Source of the DNA: an uncultured Gammaproteobacteria bacterium
GTDB lineage: Bacteria; Pseudomonadota; Gammaproteobacteria; Francisellales; CACEW01
DNA: 35,519 bases
Direction of reading: 5' to 3'
Assembly: GCA_902563055.1 (NCBI GenBank)
Contig: CACEWE010000018.1
Span: forward strand, 1 to 35,519
Below are positions 7,750-16,120 of the stretch, piece after piece. A program made the translations under genes and the position numbers. The notes under the pieces were generated by a model. It was not told the origin of the DNA and did not search any database. It saw nothing but the letters and a program-made list of their open reading frames with translations. Every line of letters starts with the position of its first letter. The stretch's first letter is position 1.

Positions 7750-8900
7750 ACGGCTTCTTGCTGTCCTTTTGCGCAAAACCTGCGATACAAACTGTATATT
7801 CCAGCAAGCACTGCCCAGAATATAAAAAAGTATAGTAAAGCTTCTGATTTAGTATGAGCCATAACAAAACTTGCTATCAAAGGACCAAAGGTTGAACCAA
7901 GACCGTAGATAACAGTTAATAACGCTACTGCTTGCACTGCCAAATGATCAGGAACCCTTTTGGTGGTGTGTGTATAGGCTAAAGGAAAGCTTACCATAAC
8001 ACTTGCACCCAGGAAAAAACCACCCAAATATAGCTCATAGATAGAATGAGTATTTAATACCAATAGCGAAGCACATACTATCATGATGCAAATACCAACC
8101 ATGAGGCTGCGCATATCTAATCGATCGGAAAAATAACCAATGGGCACTTGCATCAAAGCACCTCCGGCAACAATGCAGCCTGTTACAAGACCAATTTGAT
8201 TATGATTATAACCCTTAACTGCCAAATAATACGGCATAATGTCATATAGCGCACCAATACATAACCCGGCAATCACACATAGAAAAACACCAAACGGAGA
8301 GTAAGCACATAAGCTTAACCATTTCATTCTCTTTTTTTCCTGAAAATTAAAAGCGCTATAATCACTAAAAAATAAGGGCACTATCGCAATTACACTTATA
8401 AAAGCAATTAATCCAAAAATCATCCATATACGCTCTAAAGAGAGCGTTAAAAGTAAACGCCCAAGGGTCATGGCCACATAAAATAAAAAGAGGTAGAAAC
8501 CAAAAACAATGCCCTTAATACGCTTATGCGCTTGGGATAAAATCCAAGCTTCAATCAACACATATAACACGCCTACCGCAAAACCACACAACAGCCTTAA
8601 AGCAATCCAGAAAATTACCTGCATAGCCCAAATACACCCTATGCTTGAAAGTGCCACCGCAGATAAGGCTATGATATTTGCCCTCAAGAAACCAAAACGA
8701 TTAAGCAAGAAAGGCGCTCCAAAAGCACCTATAAAAATACCACCTTCATAGGCTGTTGCAATCAAACCAACCTTGCTAACAGCTATCGCTTGGTCATGTA
8801 ATAAAACCGGAATAATAGTACCAAGGTAACTATTGGCCATAGTGAGAATGCATATAGACAAGATAGCAAAAGCAGATTTTTGTAAGGCTGCTTTAACCAT
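7746..8900 (-). CDS. MFS transporter, YcaD-like
   Basis: A 384-residue polytopic membrane protein with about twelve helices. The first half has the A-like loop motif LLNRFGFLRAN and the second half YFSDRLDMRS (a D-R-x-x-x-R motif between helices 8 and 9). The overall style, ILTMANSYLGTIIPVLL followed by GLIATAYEGGIFIGAFGAPFL, resembles the small YcaD branch of MFS permeases, whose substrates are largely unknown. ATG 8900 has GGAAGGAAAG just upstream. It follows sufE with no intergenic base, so the two are probably co-transcribed from the sufE promoter, although no functional link is evident. The 3' end overlaps ispB's stop. Confidence 0.75.
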   Translation of the reverse strand: MVKAALQKSAFAILSICILTMANSYLGTIIPVLLHDQAIAVSKVGLIATAYEGGIFIGAFGAPFLLNRFGFLRANIIALSAVALSSIGCIWAMQVIFWIALRLLCGFAVGVLYVLIEAWILSQAHKRIKGIVFGFYLFLFYVAMTLGRLLLTLSLERIWMIFGLIAFISVIAIVPLFFSDYSAFNFQEKKRMKWLSLCAYSPFGVFLCVIAGLCIGALYDIMPYYLAVKGYNHNQIGLVTGCIVAGGALMQVPIGYFSDRLDMRSLMVGICIMIVCASLLVLNTHSIYELYLGGFFLGASVMVSFPLAYTHTTKRVPDHLAVQAVALLTVIYGLGSTFGPLIASFVMAHTKSEALLYFFIFWAVLAGIYSLYRRFCAKGQQEAV

Positions 8901-9320
8901 TTACTTTCCTTCCAGCGCCTGATGGGCCTGATGTTTAATAGAAACAAGCATATGAAACAAACCATTTCTGCGCGTAGGACTTAGGTGTTTCTCCAGGCCC
9001 ATTTTTTCTATAAATAGTATAGGCGCAGCTAAAATATCTTGCGGAGTTTGACCACTAAATATTTTTATCAGTACCGCAATCAAGCCAGAGACGATGGTAG
9101 AATCACTAATACCGGTAAAATAGATACGATTGTCTTTAACTTCACTGTGCAACCAAACCTGAGACTGACAGCCACGAACTTTGTAATCATTGGTTTGATA
9201 TTGAGGATCAAAAGAAAGTTCTTTGCCCATGCTAATGAGCATTTGATAACGACTAGTCCAATCTTCAAAAATTAAAAAATCCTCAACCATAGCCTGTTGC
9301 CGATCTTCAAGTTCTGACAT
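8901..9320 (-). CDS. sufE: Cysteine desulfuration protein SufE
   Basis: A 139-residue protein, the family length. It accepts persulfide sulfur from the cysteine desulfurase SufS and hands it to the Fe-S scaffold. The acceptor cysteine is C51 in VRGCQSQVWL, the same position and context as in E. coli SufE. The downstream FTGISDSTIVSGLIAVLI and GLEKHLSPTRRNG blocks are also typical. No suf operon is present; it pairs only with an MFS gene. The start ATG at 9320 has GGGGCG upstream, and a nearby ATG 4 nt further up is out of frame. Confidence 0.92.
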   Translation of the reverse strand: MSELEDRQQAMVEDFLIFEDWTSRYQMLISMGKELSFDPQYQTNDYKVRGCQSQVWLHSEVKDNRIYFTGISDSTIVSGLIAVLIKIFSGQTPQDILAAPILFIEKMGLEKHLSPTRRNGLFHMLVSIKHQAHQALEGK

Positions 9321-9348
9321 CCATCGCCCCTATTTTTTTATTTGGGCC

Positions 9349-9377
9349 ATTATACGACCCGACTTATAAAAAGGCAA
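9349..9377 (-). promoter_or_regulatory. Sigma-70 promoter of sufE
   Basis: Minus strand: TTGCCT (9372-9377), 17-bp spacer, perfect TATAAT (9349-9354), 28 bp before the sufE ATG. Confidence 0.6.
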
Positions 9378-9467
9378 GATAAATGCCACATTGCAACTGT
9401 TTAAGTATGGTATGGATGCATGTATTATTAAGATTGCACTTTTTAAAAACAAGTATTGCTACAAAAA

Positions 9468-10373
9468 TTATGATGCACTTAAGGCTGTTCCCTTGTGCTT
9501 CTTTCTTGGACCTTCTTCACCACAATGGTTTCCAAAAACACTAGCACCATTACTACCTTTTTCTCTAATATGGTCATATTCTTCTAAGCAGAAAGAAGCA
9601 AGTTCTGCTAGTTTATTCAACTTTGTTGTGTTTCCTTGCTCACCATCAAACTCATCGCTACTATGTTTTCTAGATTCCAGATCCTTCAATATTTTTATTG
9701 ATCTTTGATGCCCACCATCAGCCGCTTTTTTATAGTATTGTAGAGCTTCTTTATCATTTTTTTCACCTCCAATGCCTTGAGCAAAACAATGTCCTAAAGC
9801 GTTTTGTGCTTTTACGCTGCCATTTGCAGCCGCTTTTTCAAACCACACTCTAGCTTGCTCTTCATCTTTTTCAACTCCCCTGCCTCTTACAAGACAGATC
9901 CCTAAATTATATTGTGCTTTAAAATCGCCATTTGCAGCCGCTTTTTCATACCACACTCTAGCTTGCTGTTCATCTTTTTCACCTCCTATGCCTTTAGCAA
10001 AAGAAACTCCTAAAGCAACTTGTGCACTTGGCATGCCATTTTTAGCCGCTTTTTCAAAACACTCTCGAGCTCGCACTAAATCTTTTTCACCTCCTTTGCC
10101 TTTAGCATGAAAACGCCCTAAAGAGTATTGTGCTTCTGGCATGCCATTTTCAGCCGCTTTTTTAAAACAGTCTCGAGCTTGCACTAAATCTTTTTCACCT
10201 CCTTTGCCTTTAGCAAGAAAACACCCTAAAGAGTATTGTGCTTCTGCAAGGTCCAGCGCAGCAGCAGACTCCATATGTATTCTAGTCACTTTATCATTAA
10301 CGCCAGGCTTATCGTTATCGCTTGCTAGCTTATATAAATACTGTGCTACTGATTTGTTAGTAAGCCCGTGCAT
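9468..10373 (-). CDS. Sel1-repeat (SLR) protein
   Basis: 301 residues from ATG 10373, which is chosen because AAGGAAA lies 5 nt upstream; an in-frame start at 10418 has no such site. Residues ~44-222 are five 36-residue Sel1-like tetratricopeptide units with consensus AQYSLGxxxAKGxGGEKDxxQARxxFEKAAxNG. A hydrophilic tail follows with a basic patch (GPRKKHKGTALSAS). There is no signal peptide. Sel1 repeats form superhelical protein-binding scaffolds, and in Legionella and Coxiella relatives such proteins act in host interaction or are type IV substrates. That role is inferred. It stands alone between sufE and the rearranged leuA region. Confidence 0.85.
   Translation of the reverse strand: MHGLTNKSVAQYLYKLASDNDKPGVNDKVTRIHMESAAALDLAEAQYSLGCFLAKGKGGEKDLVQARDCFKKAAENGMPEAQYSLGRFHAKGKGGEKDLVRARECFEKAAKNGMPSAQVALGVSFAKGIGGEKDEQQARVWYEKAAANGDFKAQYNLGICLVRGRGVEKDEEQARVWFEKAAANGSVKAQNALGHCFAQGIGGEKNDKEALQYYKKAADGGHQRSIKILKDLESRKHSSDEFDGEQGNTTKLNKLAELASFCLEEYDHIREKGSNGASVFGNHCGEEGPRKKHKGTALSAS
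9702..10241 (-). repeat. 108-bp tandem Sel1 repeat units
   Basis: Five units with a 108-bp period. The first two (about 10030-10245) are almost identical as DNA: for example, the block tctttttcacctcctttgcc recurs at 10081 and 10189. Recent in-gene duplication and possible length variation between strains are implied. Confidence 0.8.
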
Positions 10374-10770
10374 TAAGATTTCCTTATTGAAAAAAATATG
10401 GTTATTTATACAGCGCATTTAAATACGCCACACCTTGCGATACAGTTAAAAACGCCAAAAACATCACAATTAAACAATATACTTTAACTCGCAAATATTA
10501 TAGATGCAATACTATTTCACCAGTTAACAAATAGGCCCGCGCCACTTGTGCTATCAAGCAAAAGTGAGCTTTTTTTGTATACTAAAGAACCTTATTCTAA
10601 AAGCTGTTCCTACATTATTACTATTGGCTAAATGCTTATTCTTTAGATTGCACTTTCAAATGCATGTCTAGCCTGTCCCAGATGTGACGCTTACATTTTT
10701 TTTGATAAAAAACTAATTTTCTATAATGTTGCTATTTCGCAATAAGTTAGCGTTTATAAAAAAATTAAAA
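10374..10770. other. AT-rich intergenic region with no gene
   Basis: No convincing coding frame is present on either strand. The region contains upstream sequence of the Sel1 gene (a TATAAA-like box near 10400 on the minus strand) and the left copy of a 52-bp direct repeat at 10614-10665. It leads into a transposase remnant. Confidence 0.5.
10614..10665 (+). repeat. 52-bp perfect direct repeat, left copy
   Basis: Identical over 52 of 52 bases to 12513-12564. It starts attattactattggctaaa and ends ctttcaaatgcat. The left copy carries the -35 half of the aminotransferase promoter but not the -10. The copies bracket the transposase remnant, leuA-like gene and inverted-repeat element. Confidence 0.9.
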
Positions 10771-10959
10771 TGTAAGGAATCTATAAGCAATTATTCCATT
10801 AAAAGAAATAGTAATGGATTCGTTGAAGGATTTAACAATAAAGCAAAAGTCTTGGAACGAAAATGATATGGACTATCGAATCGAATTAGATTTTTTAAAA
10901 GGCCTCTGCTAGATACAGTTGGTCTAGAACGCTTCAAACCAGGTTTGGACGCATTCTAA
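10771..10959 (+). pseudogene. Transposase C-terminal remnant (ISL3-like)
   Basis: The plus frame through 10813 reads GFVEGFNNKAKVLERK, an in-frame TGA (10864-10866), then YGLSN and FFKR...LLDTVGLERF, ending at TAA 10957. The pattern F-V-E-G-x-N-N-K-x-K-V-x-x-R-x-C-Y-G-L/I is the C-terminal signature of ISL3-type transposases. The TGA sits where the family has a Cys codon (TGC/TGT), so one base change killed it. The upstream catalytic part is missing and the flanks are AT-rich debris. It has no function now but is evidence for transposon activity between the 52-bp repeats. Confidence 0.6.
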
Positions 10960-11005
10960 AAACCAGGAAAAGACGCCAAGAGCCTACTTTTGTTATCCAC
11001 ATAAT

Positions 11006-12178
11006 TTATTTTTTGTAAATATTGTGCATCATATGATGCAGATCAGAATCCTCAATAATAGGTTTGGATATGACTAAATCTTGAAATGCCTGAACAATAG
11101 CTTGCATTTGCTCACGACCTGCCAGGTCATAACCTAATTGAGTAAGCCTAGCCTTTATTGCAGCCCAACCAGAATGACGACCCAGTACAAATCGACGGCT
11201 CACCCAACCAACACTTGCTGGGTCGATGATTTCATAAGTACCAGGGTTTTTTAATATCCCATCTTGATGAATTCCAGCCTCATGCGCAAAAGCATTAATA
11301 CCAACAATTGCTTTATTTGGTGGTACAGGAAAATGCGTGATCTGAGAAACTAGTCTGGATGTCGTTAGAATTTTTTTTGTATCAACCTGAACTTCTACAG
11401 GGTATAAATCAGCACGTGTTTTTATATTCATTACGACTTCTTCTAGAGAAGTGTTACCAGCACGCTCACCTATTCCATTAATGGTACATTCGACTTGGCG
11501 CGCGCCATTTTTGATGGCGCTTAAACTGTTGGCAACTGCTAAGCCTAAATCATTATGACAGTGTGCTGATAAAATAATGTCATCTCTGTAAGCATTAGAA
11601 TTATAAACATGTTGAAACAATGCTCCATATTCTAGTGGTGACGCATAGCCCACAGTATCTGGTAGGTTAAATATTTTTACACCTTCACTTACTAATGCAT
11701 TGATACTCTCTGTTAAGAATTCATACTCTGTACGAAAAGCATCTTCAAAACAAAATTGAATATCATGACAAAACTGTTTCGCTCTTCGCACTGATTGAAT
11801 AGCCGTGTCTAGTACCTGGCTTTGGGTCATATTTAACTTATGTTGTCGGTGAATTTTTGAAGTAGAAATGAATAGATGCATGCGCGGCTTTTTTGCGTAT
11901 TTTAGAGCTGCTGCTGATGCTTGAATATCCCCGTCTGTACAGCGTGTTAATACTGCAATGACTGCATGATCAATCTTTTTAGAGACCTGCTGCACTGCAA
12001 ATAGATCTTCTTGACTTGCAGCAGGAAAACCAGCTTCTATCACGTCAATTCGCATATCATCTAGCGCTTGTGCAACAGAAACTTTTTCTGCTACGCTCAT
12101 ACTAGCTCCCGGGCACTGCTCCCCATCTCTTAAAGTGGTATCAAAAATAATTAGCTTTTCTTTTTTTTCTTGAGACAT
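11006..12178 (-). CDS. leuA: 2-isopropylmalate synthase-like enzyme lacking the regulatory domain
   Basis: 390 residues from ATG 12178, which has GAGGT 7 nt upstream; the longer frame to 12241 lacks support. It is a TIM-barrel acyl-CoA:2-oxo acid condensing enzyme. [15 protein letters not shown] (13-27; R17, D18, E20), SAHCHNDLG (metal ligands H206, H208) and NGIGERAGN (234-242) are intact. [19 protein letters not shown] is specific to LeuA rather than homocitrate synthase. The protein ends where full-length LeuA (~510-520 residues) begins its C-terminal leucine-binding domain. It therefore should be insensitive to leucine feedback, or have another substrate. No leuB, leuC or leuD is nearby, and the gene lies inside a repeat-bracketed segment with a transposase remnant, consistent with acquisition. 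Confidence 0.8.
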   Translation of the reverse strand: MSQEKKEKLIIFDTTLRDGEQCPGASMSVAEKVSVAQALDDMRIDVIEAGFPAASQEDLFAVQQVSKKIDHAVIAVLTRCTDGDIQASAAALKYAKKPRMHLFISTSKIHRQHKLNMTQSQVLDTAIQSVRRAKQFCHDIQFCFEDAFRTEYEFLTESINALVSEGVKIFNLPDTVGYASPLEYGALFQHVYNSNAYRDDIILSAHCHNDLGLAVANSLSAIKNGARQVECTINGIGERAGNTSLEEVVMNIKTRADLYPVEVQVDTKKILTTSRLVSQITHFPVPPNKAIVGINAFAHEAGIHQDGILKNPGTYEIIDPASVGWVSRRFVLGRHSGWAAIKARLTQLGYDLAGREQMQAIVQAFQDLVISKPIIEDSDLHHMMHNIYKK

Positions 12179-12432
12179 TATATTTACCTCAATGTTAAAA
12201 ACTAAGATGTCAACTTTAGCATATGGGGAGGCATTTGTCATTTTACTGTTTTTATCATACCAGCCTAACGTTTCAGTTGTTGCTGGAGTGCCTTCGCAAT
12301 CTCTGAAAATGCCCGCCTTGGTGTTATTTCAATATAGATTTCCCTTCTGAGTAATGATAGATGACGCAAGGAAATCTTTCTTCCTTGTCCATGGTCATTA
12401 GTTGTTTTATTGTATACCCTACAGGGTACAAC
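12179..12432. other. Gap upstream of leuA with an unrecognised broken frame
   Basis: It contains the leuA ribosome binding site next to 12178. A minus-strand open stretch at 12265-12432 of about 55 codons has no start codon; it includes RKISLRHLSLLRREIY and ITPRRAFSEIAKALQQQLKR before a TAG. The composition looks protein-like, so it may be the C-terminal debris of an inserted or deleted gene. I do not recognise the family. Confidence 0.3.
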
Positions 12433-12512
12433 AGACCTTCTGCGAAACTAAGTCTTCGATGCTAAAGATTATTTTTTACTACTTAAAATCCATTTTTTTT
12501 TGCAGAAGGTCT
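12433..12512. mobile_element. 80-bp element with 11-bp perfect inverted ends
   Basis: The ends are AGACCTTCTGC (12433-12443) and GCAGAAGGTCT (12502-12512), perfect inverses, around an AT-rich non-coding core. The right end stops exactly where the 52-bp direct repeat begins. The size and form resemble a MITE or an internally deleted insertion sequence. No clear target-site duplication is visible. A large hairpin with a regulatory role is the alternative. Confidence 0.45.
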
Positions 12513-12564
12513 ATTATTACTATTGGCTAAATGCTTATTCTTTAGATTGCACTTTCAAATGCAT
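12513..12564 (+). repeat. 52-bp perfect direct repeat, right copy
   Basis: Identical to 10614-10665. It ends inside the spacer of the aminotransferase promoter, so only this copy keeps the -10 box. Confidence 0.9.
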
Positions 12565-12574
12565 ATGCTAAGAT
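12547..12574 (+). promoter_or_regulatory. Sigma-70 promoter of the aminotransferase gene
   Basis: TTGCAC (12547-12552), a 16-bp spacer and TAAGAT (12569-12574) end 29 bp before ATG 12604. An AAAGGA ribosome binding site sits just upstream of the start. Confidence 0.5.
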
Positions 12575-12603
12575 AGGCCTACTCTAGATCAAAGGATTTC
12601 ATC

Positions 12604-13806
12604 ATGACTATACTTGCCGACCGTGTTGCAAAGCTTAAACCCTCACCTACGCTTCAAGTAGCGGCCACTGCTGCAAAGCTAAAAAGCCAAGGCATTAAAC
12701 TATGCAACCTGGCAGCAGGAGAGCCAGATTTTGACACACCAAAGCCCATTGTAGAAGCTGCCTACAGCGCGATGCAAAAAGGCCATACCCGCTACACTCC
12801 AGTGGATGGTATTGTACCCTTAAAAGAAGCCATTAAAGAAAAAATAGCGCGCGATAACTCCCTCTCCTATGAACTTGAGGAAATTATTGTCTCCACCGGC
12901 GCCAAGCAATGCCTTTATAATGCTTTTATGGCTCTTTTGAATAAAGACGATGAAATTATTATTCCCTCTCCATACTGGGTGTCTTATGCACCTATGGCAG
13001 AACTAAGCCAAGCGTCCATCATTCATATCCATACCACAATTGATCAATCCTTTAAATTTACCCCCGAGCAATTAGAAAAAGCCATTAGCCCTAAAACAAA
13101 AATGCTTATTCTAAATTCCCCCTCCAACCCATCAGGCAGTGTCTATAGCAAATCAGAGCTTAGCGCACTGGGTGCAGTTCTTAAAAAACACCCGCACGTT
13201 TTTATTATTAGCGATGACATCTATGAGTCTATCTATTGGCACGACGAACCCTTTTGTAATATCTTAAATGCCACGCCAGAACTTAAAGACCGCACGATTG
13301 TTATTAACGGCGTATCAAAATCATTTGCTATGACCGGCTGGCGCATTGGCTATGCACTTGGACCAAGCACGATTATAAAAGCAATGAAAAGCATACAATC
13401 ACAAAGTACTTCCAACCCCTGTTCTGTCGCTCAATACGCAGCCCTTGAGGCTTTAACAGGCGATCAAACTTGCCTAAAAAAATTCAATCATACCTACAAA
13501 CAACGCCATGATTGGTTTATTAAAGCATTGCGCACTATTGATGGTATCAAAGTACAAGCCTCTGCTGGTAGCTTTTATTGCTTTGCTAATATCACAGGTT
13601 TAATGGCACAACATGGCATCAAAAGCGATAGCGATTTTTGTACCCATATGCTAGAAGAATACCACTTGGCCTTTATTCCAGGAAGCGCCTTTGGTTTAGA
13701 AGGTTATATTCGTATTTCCTTTGCTCAAAGCCAAGAAGTTCTAGAAACTGGTATTGAAAAGCTACGCGAGTTTGCAAAAGTAAAAAATAAAGATGCTGTG
13801 TTATAA
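12604..13806 (+). CDS. aatA: Aspartate aminotransferase (class I, PLP-dependent)
   Basis: 400 residues, the expected length for the I-gamma/Ib type of bacterial aspartate aminotransferase. It transfers the amino group between aspartate and 2-oxoglutarate. Substrate and PLP motifs are intact: LAAGEPDFDTP near the N-terminus, SPSNPSG (N175), ISDDIYE (D204/D205, Y207), the Schiff-base lysine K239 in VSKSFAMTGWRIGY, and R370 in GYIRISFA for the substrate carboxylate. It is transcribed alone, with its own promoter, before dksA. A related specificity (e.g. prephenate aminotransferase, which shares this fold) cannot be excluded. Confidence 0.88.
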   Translation: MTILADRVAKLKPSPTLQVAATAAKLKSQGIKLCNLAAGEPDFDTPKPIVEAAYSAMQKGHTRYTPVDGIVPLKEAIKEKIARDNSLSYELEEIIVSTGAKQCLYNAFMALLNKDDEIIIPSPYWVSYAPMAELSQASIIHIHTTIDQSFKFTPEQLEKAISPKTKMLILNSPSNPSGSVYSKSELSALGAVLKKHPHVFIISDDIYESIYWHDEPFCNILNATPELKDRTIVINGVSKSFAMTGWRIGYALGPSTIIKAMKSIQSQSTSNPCSVAQYAALEALTGDQTCLKKFNHTYKQRHDWFIKALRTIDGIKVQASAGSFYCFANITGLMAQHGIKSDSDFCTHMLEEYHLAFIPGSAFGLEGYIRISFAQSQEVLETGIEKLREFAKVKNKDAVL

Positions 13807-13807
13807 A

Positions 13808-13836
13808 TTTACAATTTAAAATAAATAAAGTATAAT
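13808..13836 (+). promoter_or_regulatory. Strong sigma-70 promoter of dksA
   Basis: TTTACA (13808-13813), 17-bp spacer, perfect TATAAT (13831-13836), 37 bp before ATG 13874. A GGAG ribosome binding site is present. Confidence 0.7.
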
Positions 13837-13873
13837 ATCGGCTTCTTGTAATAGACACAGATGGAGCACTACC

Positions 13874-14308
13874 ATGATATCTGAACAAACCCGTACCGAG
13901 ACTTCTTTTAAACCATACCAAACTGGAAAAGACGAAGAATACATGAGTCCGAACATGCTTAAGCATTTTGAAGCAATATTACTCAAGTGGAAAAAATCTT
14001 TGCAAGAAGAAGTAGATCGCACCATGGAAAACCTGCAAACAGAAGCAGTTAACTATGCAGATCCTGCTGATCGTGCGGCACAAGAAGAAGAGTTTCGTGT
14101 TGAACTTAGAGCACGCGATCGCGAAAGAAAGCTCATTAAAAAAATCGACCAATCTTTGGAAATGATTCAAAGCGAAGAATATGGCTATTGTCAAAAATGT
14201 GGTATTGAAGTCGGCGTTAAAAGACTTGAAGCCAGACCCACAGCAGGACTTTGCATCGATTGCAAAACCATTTCAGAAGTTAAAGAAAAACAAGCTGGAG
14301 ACGACTAA
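13874..14308 (+). CDS. dksA: RNA polymerase-binding transcription factor DksA
   Basis: 144 residues (E. coli 151). It binds the RNA polymerase secondary channel and works with ppGpp to adjust rRNA and stress-gene transcription. The coiled-coil tip DPADRA (D63, D66, A68) and the zinc finger C106-x2-C109 ... C127-x2-C130 are complete. The order dksA-pcnB-folK is the gammaproteobacterial arrangement, here without gluQ between dksA and pcnB. It has its own strong promoter, and pcnB follows after 22 bp, so read-through is likely. Confidence 0.95.
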   Translation: MISEQTRTETSFKPYQTGKDEEYMSPNMLKHFEAILLKWKKSLQEEVDRTMENLQTEAVNYADPADRAAQEEEFRVELRARDRERKLIKKIDQSLEMIQSEEYGYCQKCGIEVGVKRLEARPTAGLCIDCKTISEVKEKQAGDD

Positions 14309-14330
14309 ATCACACCCCATTAAGGACAAC

Positions 14331-15635
14331 ATGACTGTGATAAATTGGTTAAAAAGGCTCATGCCAAAAAAAGCCCTTACACACCAAGCATACCAAAAGT
14401 CACAATTTATACCTGTTCCTAAAAATGTGCTTAGTATTATCAGAAGACTGCAAAACAATGGCTTTGAAGCCTATGTGGTTGGTGGCTTTGTGCGTGATGC
14501 TCTTTTAGGCCTCTCGCCTAAAGACGTTGACTTGGCCACCAGCGCTAGACCTGAGCAAATTCGCAAACTATTTTCTAATTGTCGTTTAATCGGTAAACGT
14601 TTTCGCCTTGCGCATATTTACTTTGGTAAAGAAATTATTGAAGTCGCCACCTTTAGGGCACAAAAAGATGGCCGTGAGGAATACTCCAAAGAAGGCATTA
14701 TTCGTCGCGATAATTGCTATGGCACCATTAAAGAAGATGCCTTTCGCCGTGACTTTGGTGTGAATGCCCTTTTTTATGATCCAATCAAAAAGGTCATCAT
14801 CGACTACTGTGGTGGCTTAAAAGACATAGAAGCAAAAAAAATGCGTCTGATTGGCAAAGCTAAATTGCGCTATCATGAAGATCCAATGCGAATCTTACGC
14901 GCAATTCGACTGTGCTGTAAACTGCCAGACTTTGAAATTGAAACCCAAACCCATCAAGCTATTAAATCTAAAGCTGCGCTTTTAGATCATATCCCCAACG
15001 CCCGGCGCTATGATGAATATAAGAAAATGTTTTGTAATGGCCACAGCGAAAAAAACTATCACAAACTTAAAGAAGAAAAGCTCCTGCGCTATCTTTTTCC
15101 GCCTTTAGCCTCTTACGCATTACAAGCTCAAGACAAACAATTTTATCATGCCGCTTTTGTTAATTCTGATCAGCGCCATAAAGATCAAAAGTCCATTAAC
15201 CCCATTTTTTTAATAAGTGTGCTTTTATGGCCTGTATTTATGGACGCCTGCACCCAAAAACAACAGCAACATCCCAAGCATTCTTTTTTAGGTATGAGTC
15301 ATGAGGTTATTGATAGTATTTTCGCTCATCAGCTAGAAGCCTTAGCTATCCCTCGTTTTGGCCTTGAGCATATTCGCCAAATCTGGACCCTACAATATAA
15401 ACTAGAACAGCGTCGCCCCAAAACCATTTTTGGATTACTCAATCATCCGCGTATTCGTAGCGCCTATGATTTCCTCTTACTTCGCGCGGCCAATGAAACC
15501 AAGCTTAAAGAAACCGCACAATGGTGGCAAGATTTTATGGAAAGCGATATAGAGCTCCAACAAACTATGGTTAACAAACTTCGCAAAAAAAGAGTTCCCC
15601 GTGGCAAAAGAAAACACTCCAGCACCAAAGGTTAA
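14331..15635 (+). CDS. pcnB: Poly(A) polymerase I
   Basis: 434 residues from ATG 14331, supported by AAGGA 5 nt upstream; the open frame back to 14181 lies inside dksA. It adds 3' poly(A) tails that promote RNA decay. The nucleotidyltransferase core is intact: VVGGFVRDALLG (49-60), the metal aspartates in KDVDLAT (D65, D67), and RRDFGVNALFYD (139-150). KPEQ-like and CRLIGKRFRLAHIYFG segments separate it from CCA-adding enzymes. The C-terminus is basic (KLRKKRVPRGKRKH), as in other PcnB proteins. The last 35 nt overlap folK. Confidence 0.92.
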   Translation: MTVINWLKRLMPKKALTHQAYQKSQFIPVPKNVLSIIRRLQNNGFEAYVVGGFVRDALLGLSPKDVDLATSARPEQIRKLFSNCRLIGKRFRLAHIYFGKEIIEVATFRAQKDGREEYSKEGIIRRDNCYGTIKEDAFRRDFGVNALFYDPIKKVIIDYCGGLKDIEAKKMRLIGKAKLRYHEDPMRILRAIRLCCKLPDFEIETQTHQAIKSKAALLDHIPNARRYDEYKKMFCNGHSEKNYHKLKEEKLLRYLFPPLASYALQAQDKQFYHAAFVNSDQRHKDQKSINPIFLISVLLWPVFMDACTQKQQQHPKHSFLGMSHEVIDSIFAHQLEALAIPRFGLEHIRQIWTLQYKLEQRRPKTIFGLLNHPRIRSAYDFLLLRAANETKLKETAQWWQDFMESDIELQQTMVNKLRKKRVPRGKRKHSSTKG

Positions 15636-16110
15636 GGCCCATATTGCCTTAGGAAGCAATCTAGATAATCCATTACAACAGCTTGAGTGCGCCATCACAC
15701 ATATCAAGCGCCACCCAAATATCACCGTAATCGCCCAGGCAAAAATATATCGCTCCACGCCCCAAGGACCACAAGACCAGGATGATTTTTATAATTCCGC
15801 TATATCTATTGAAACCACCCTAAGTCCACTTGCACTTTTAGATGCACTGCAATCGATAGAAAAAATAATGGGACGGATTAAAACTAGACACTGGGGAGAG
15901 CGGATTATTGATTTAGATATTATCGATTATCAACAACAAGCTTTTAATCACGCAAGACTTAGCATTCCCCACCCTTATGCAAAACTTAGACTATTTGTAT
16001 TATTACCACTAATGGATCTGGACCCTAATCTGCACCTAGACAATAAAACCGTCACTGAACATCTGGATCTATGCAGTAAAAAACATTATCCTATAGCCCT
16101 TAATATTTAA
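15601..16110 (+). CDS. folK: 6-hydroxymethyl-7,8-dihydropterin pyrophosphokinase
   Basis: 169 residues. It transfers pyrophosphate from ATP to hydroxymethyl-dihydropterin in folate synthesis. IALGSNLDNP (15-24), QDQDDFYNSAISIET (~58-72), RHWGERIIDLDII (96-108, with the metal-binding aspartates) and SIPHPYAKLR are all standard. The start overlaps the pcnB end by 35 nt, indicating translational coupling. panB, often next in related genomes, is replaced here by pgi. Confidence 0.93.
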   Translation: MAKENTPAPKVKAHIALGSNLDNPLQQLECAITHIKRHPNITVIAQAKIYRSTPQGPQDQDDFYNSAISIETTLSPLALLDALQSIEKIMGRIKTRHWGERIIDLDIIDYQQQAFNHARLSIPHPYAKLRLFVLLPLMDLDPNLHLDNKTVTEHLDLCSKKHYPIALNI

Positions 16111-16120
16111 AGGATACACT

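Noticed and set aside
12265-12432. 55-codon minus-strand open stretch upstream of leuA as a gene
   Set aside because: It has no start codon and no recognisable family; reported only as possible debris in the gap entry.
14181-14330. 50-residue N-terminal extension of PcnB
   Set aside because: It lies inside dksA in another frame; ATG 14331 has a good ribosome binding site and the expected length.
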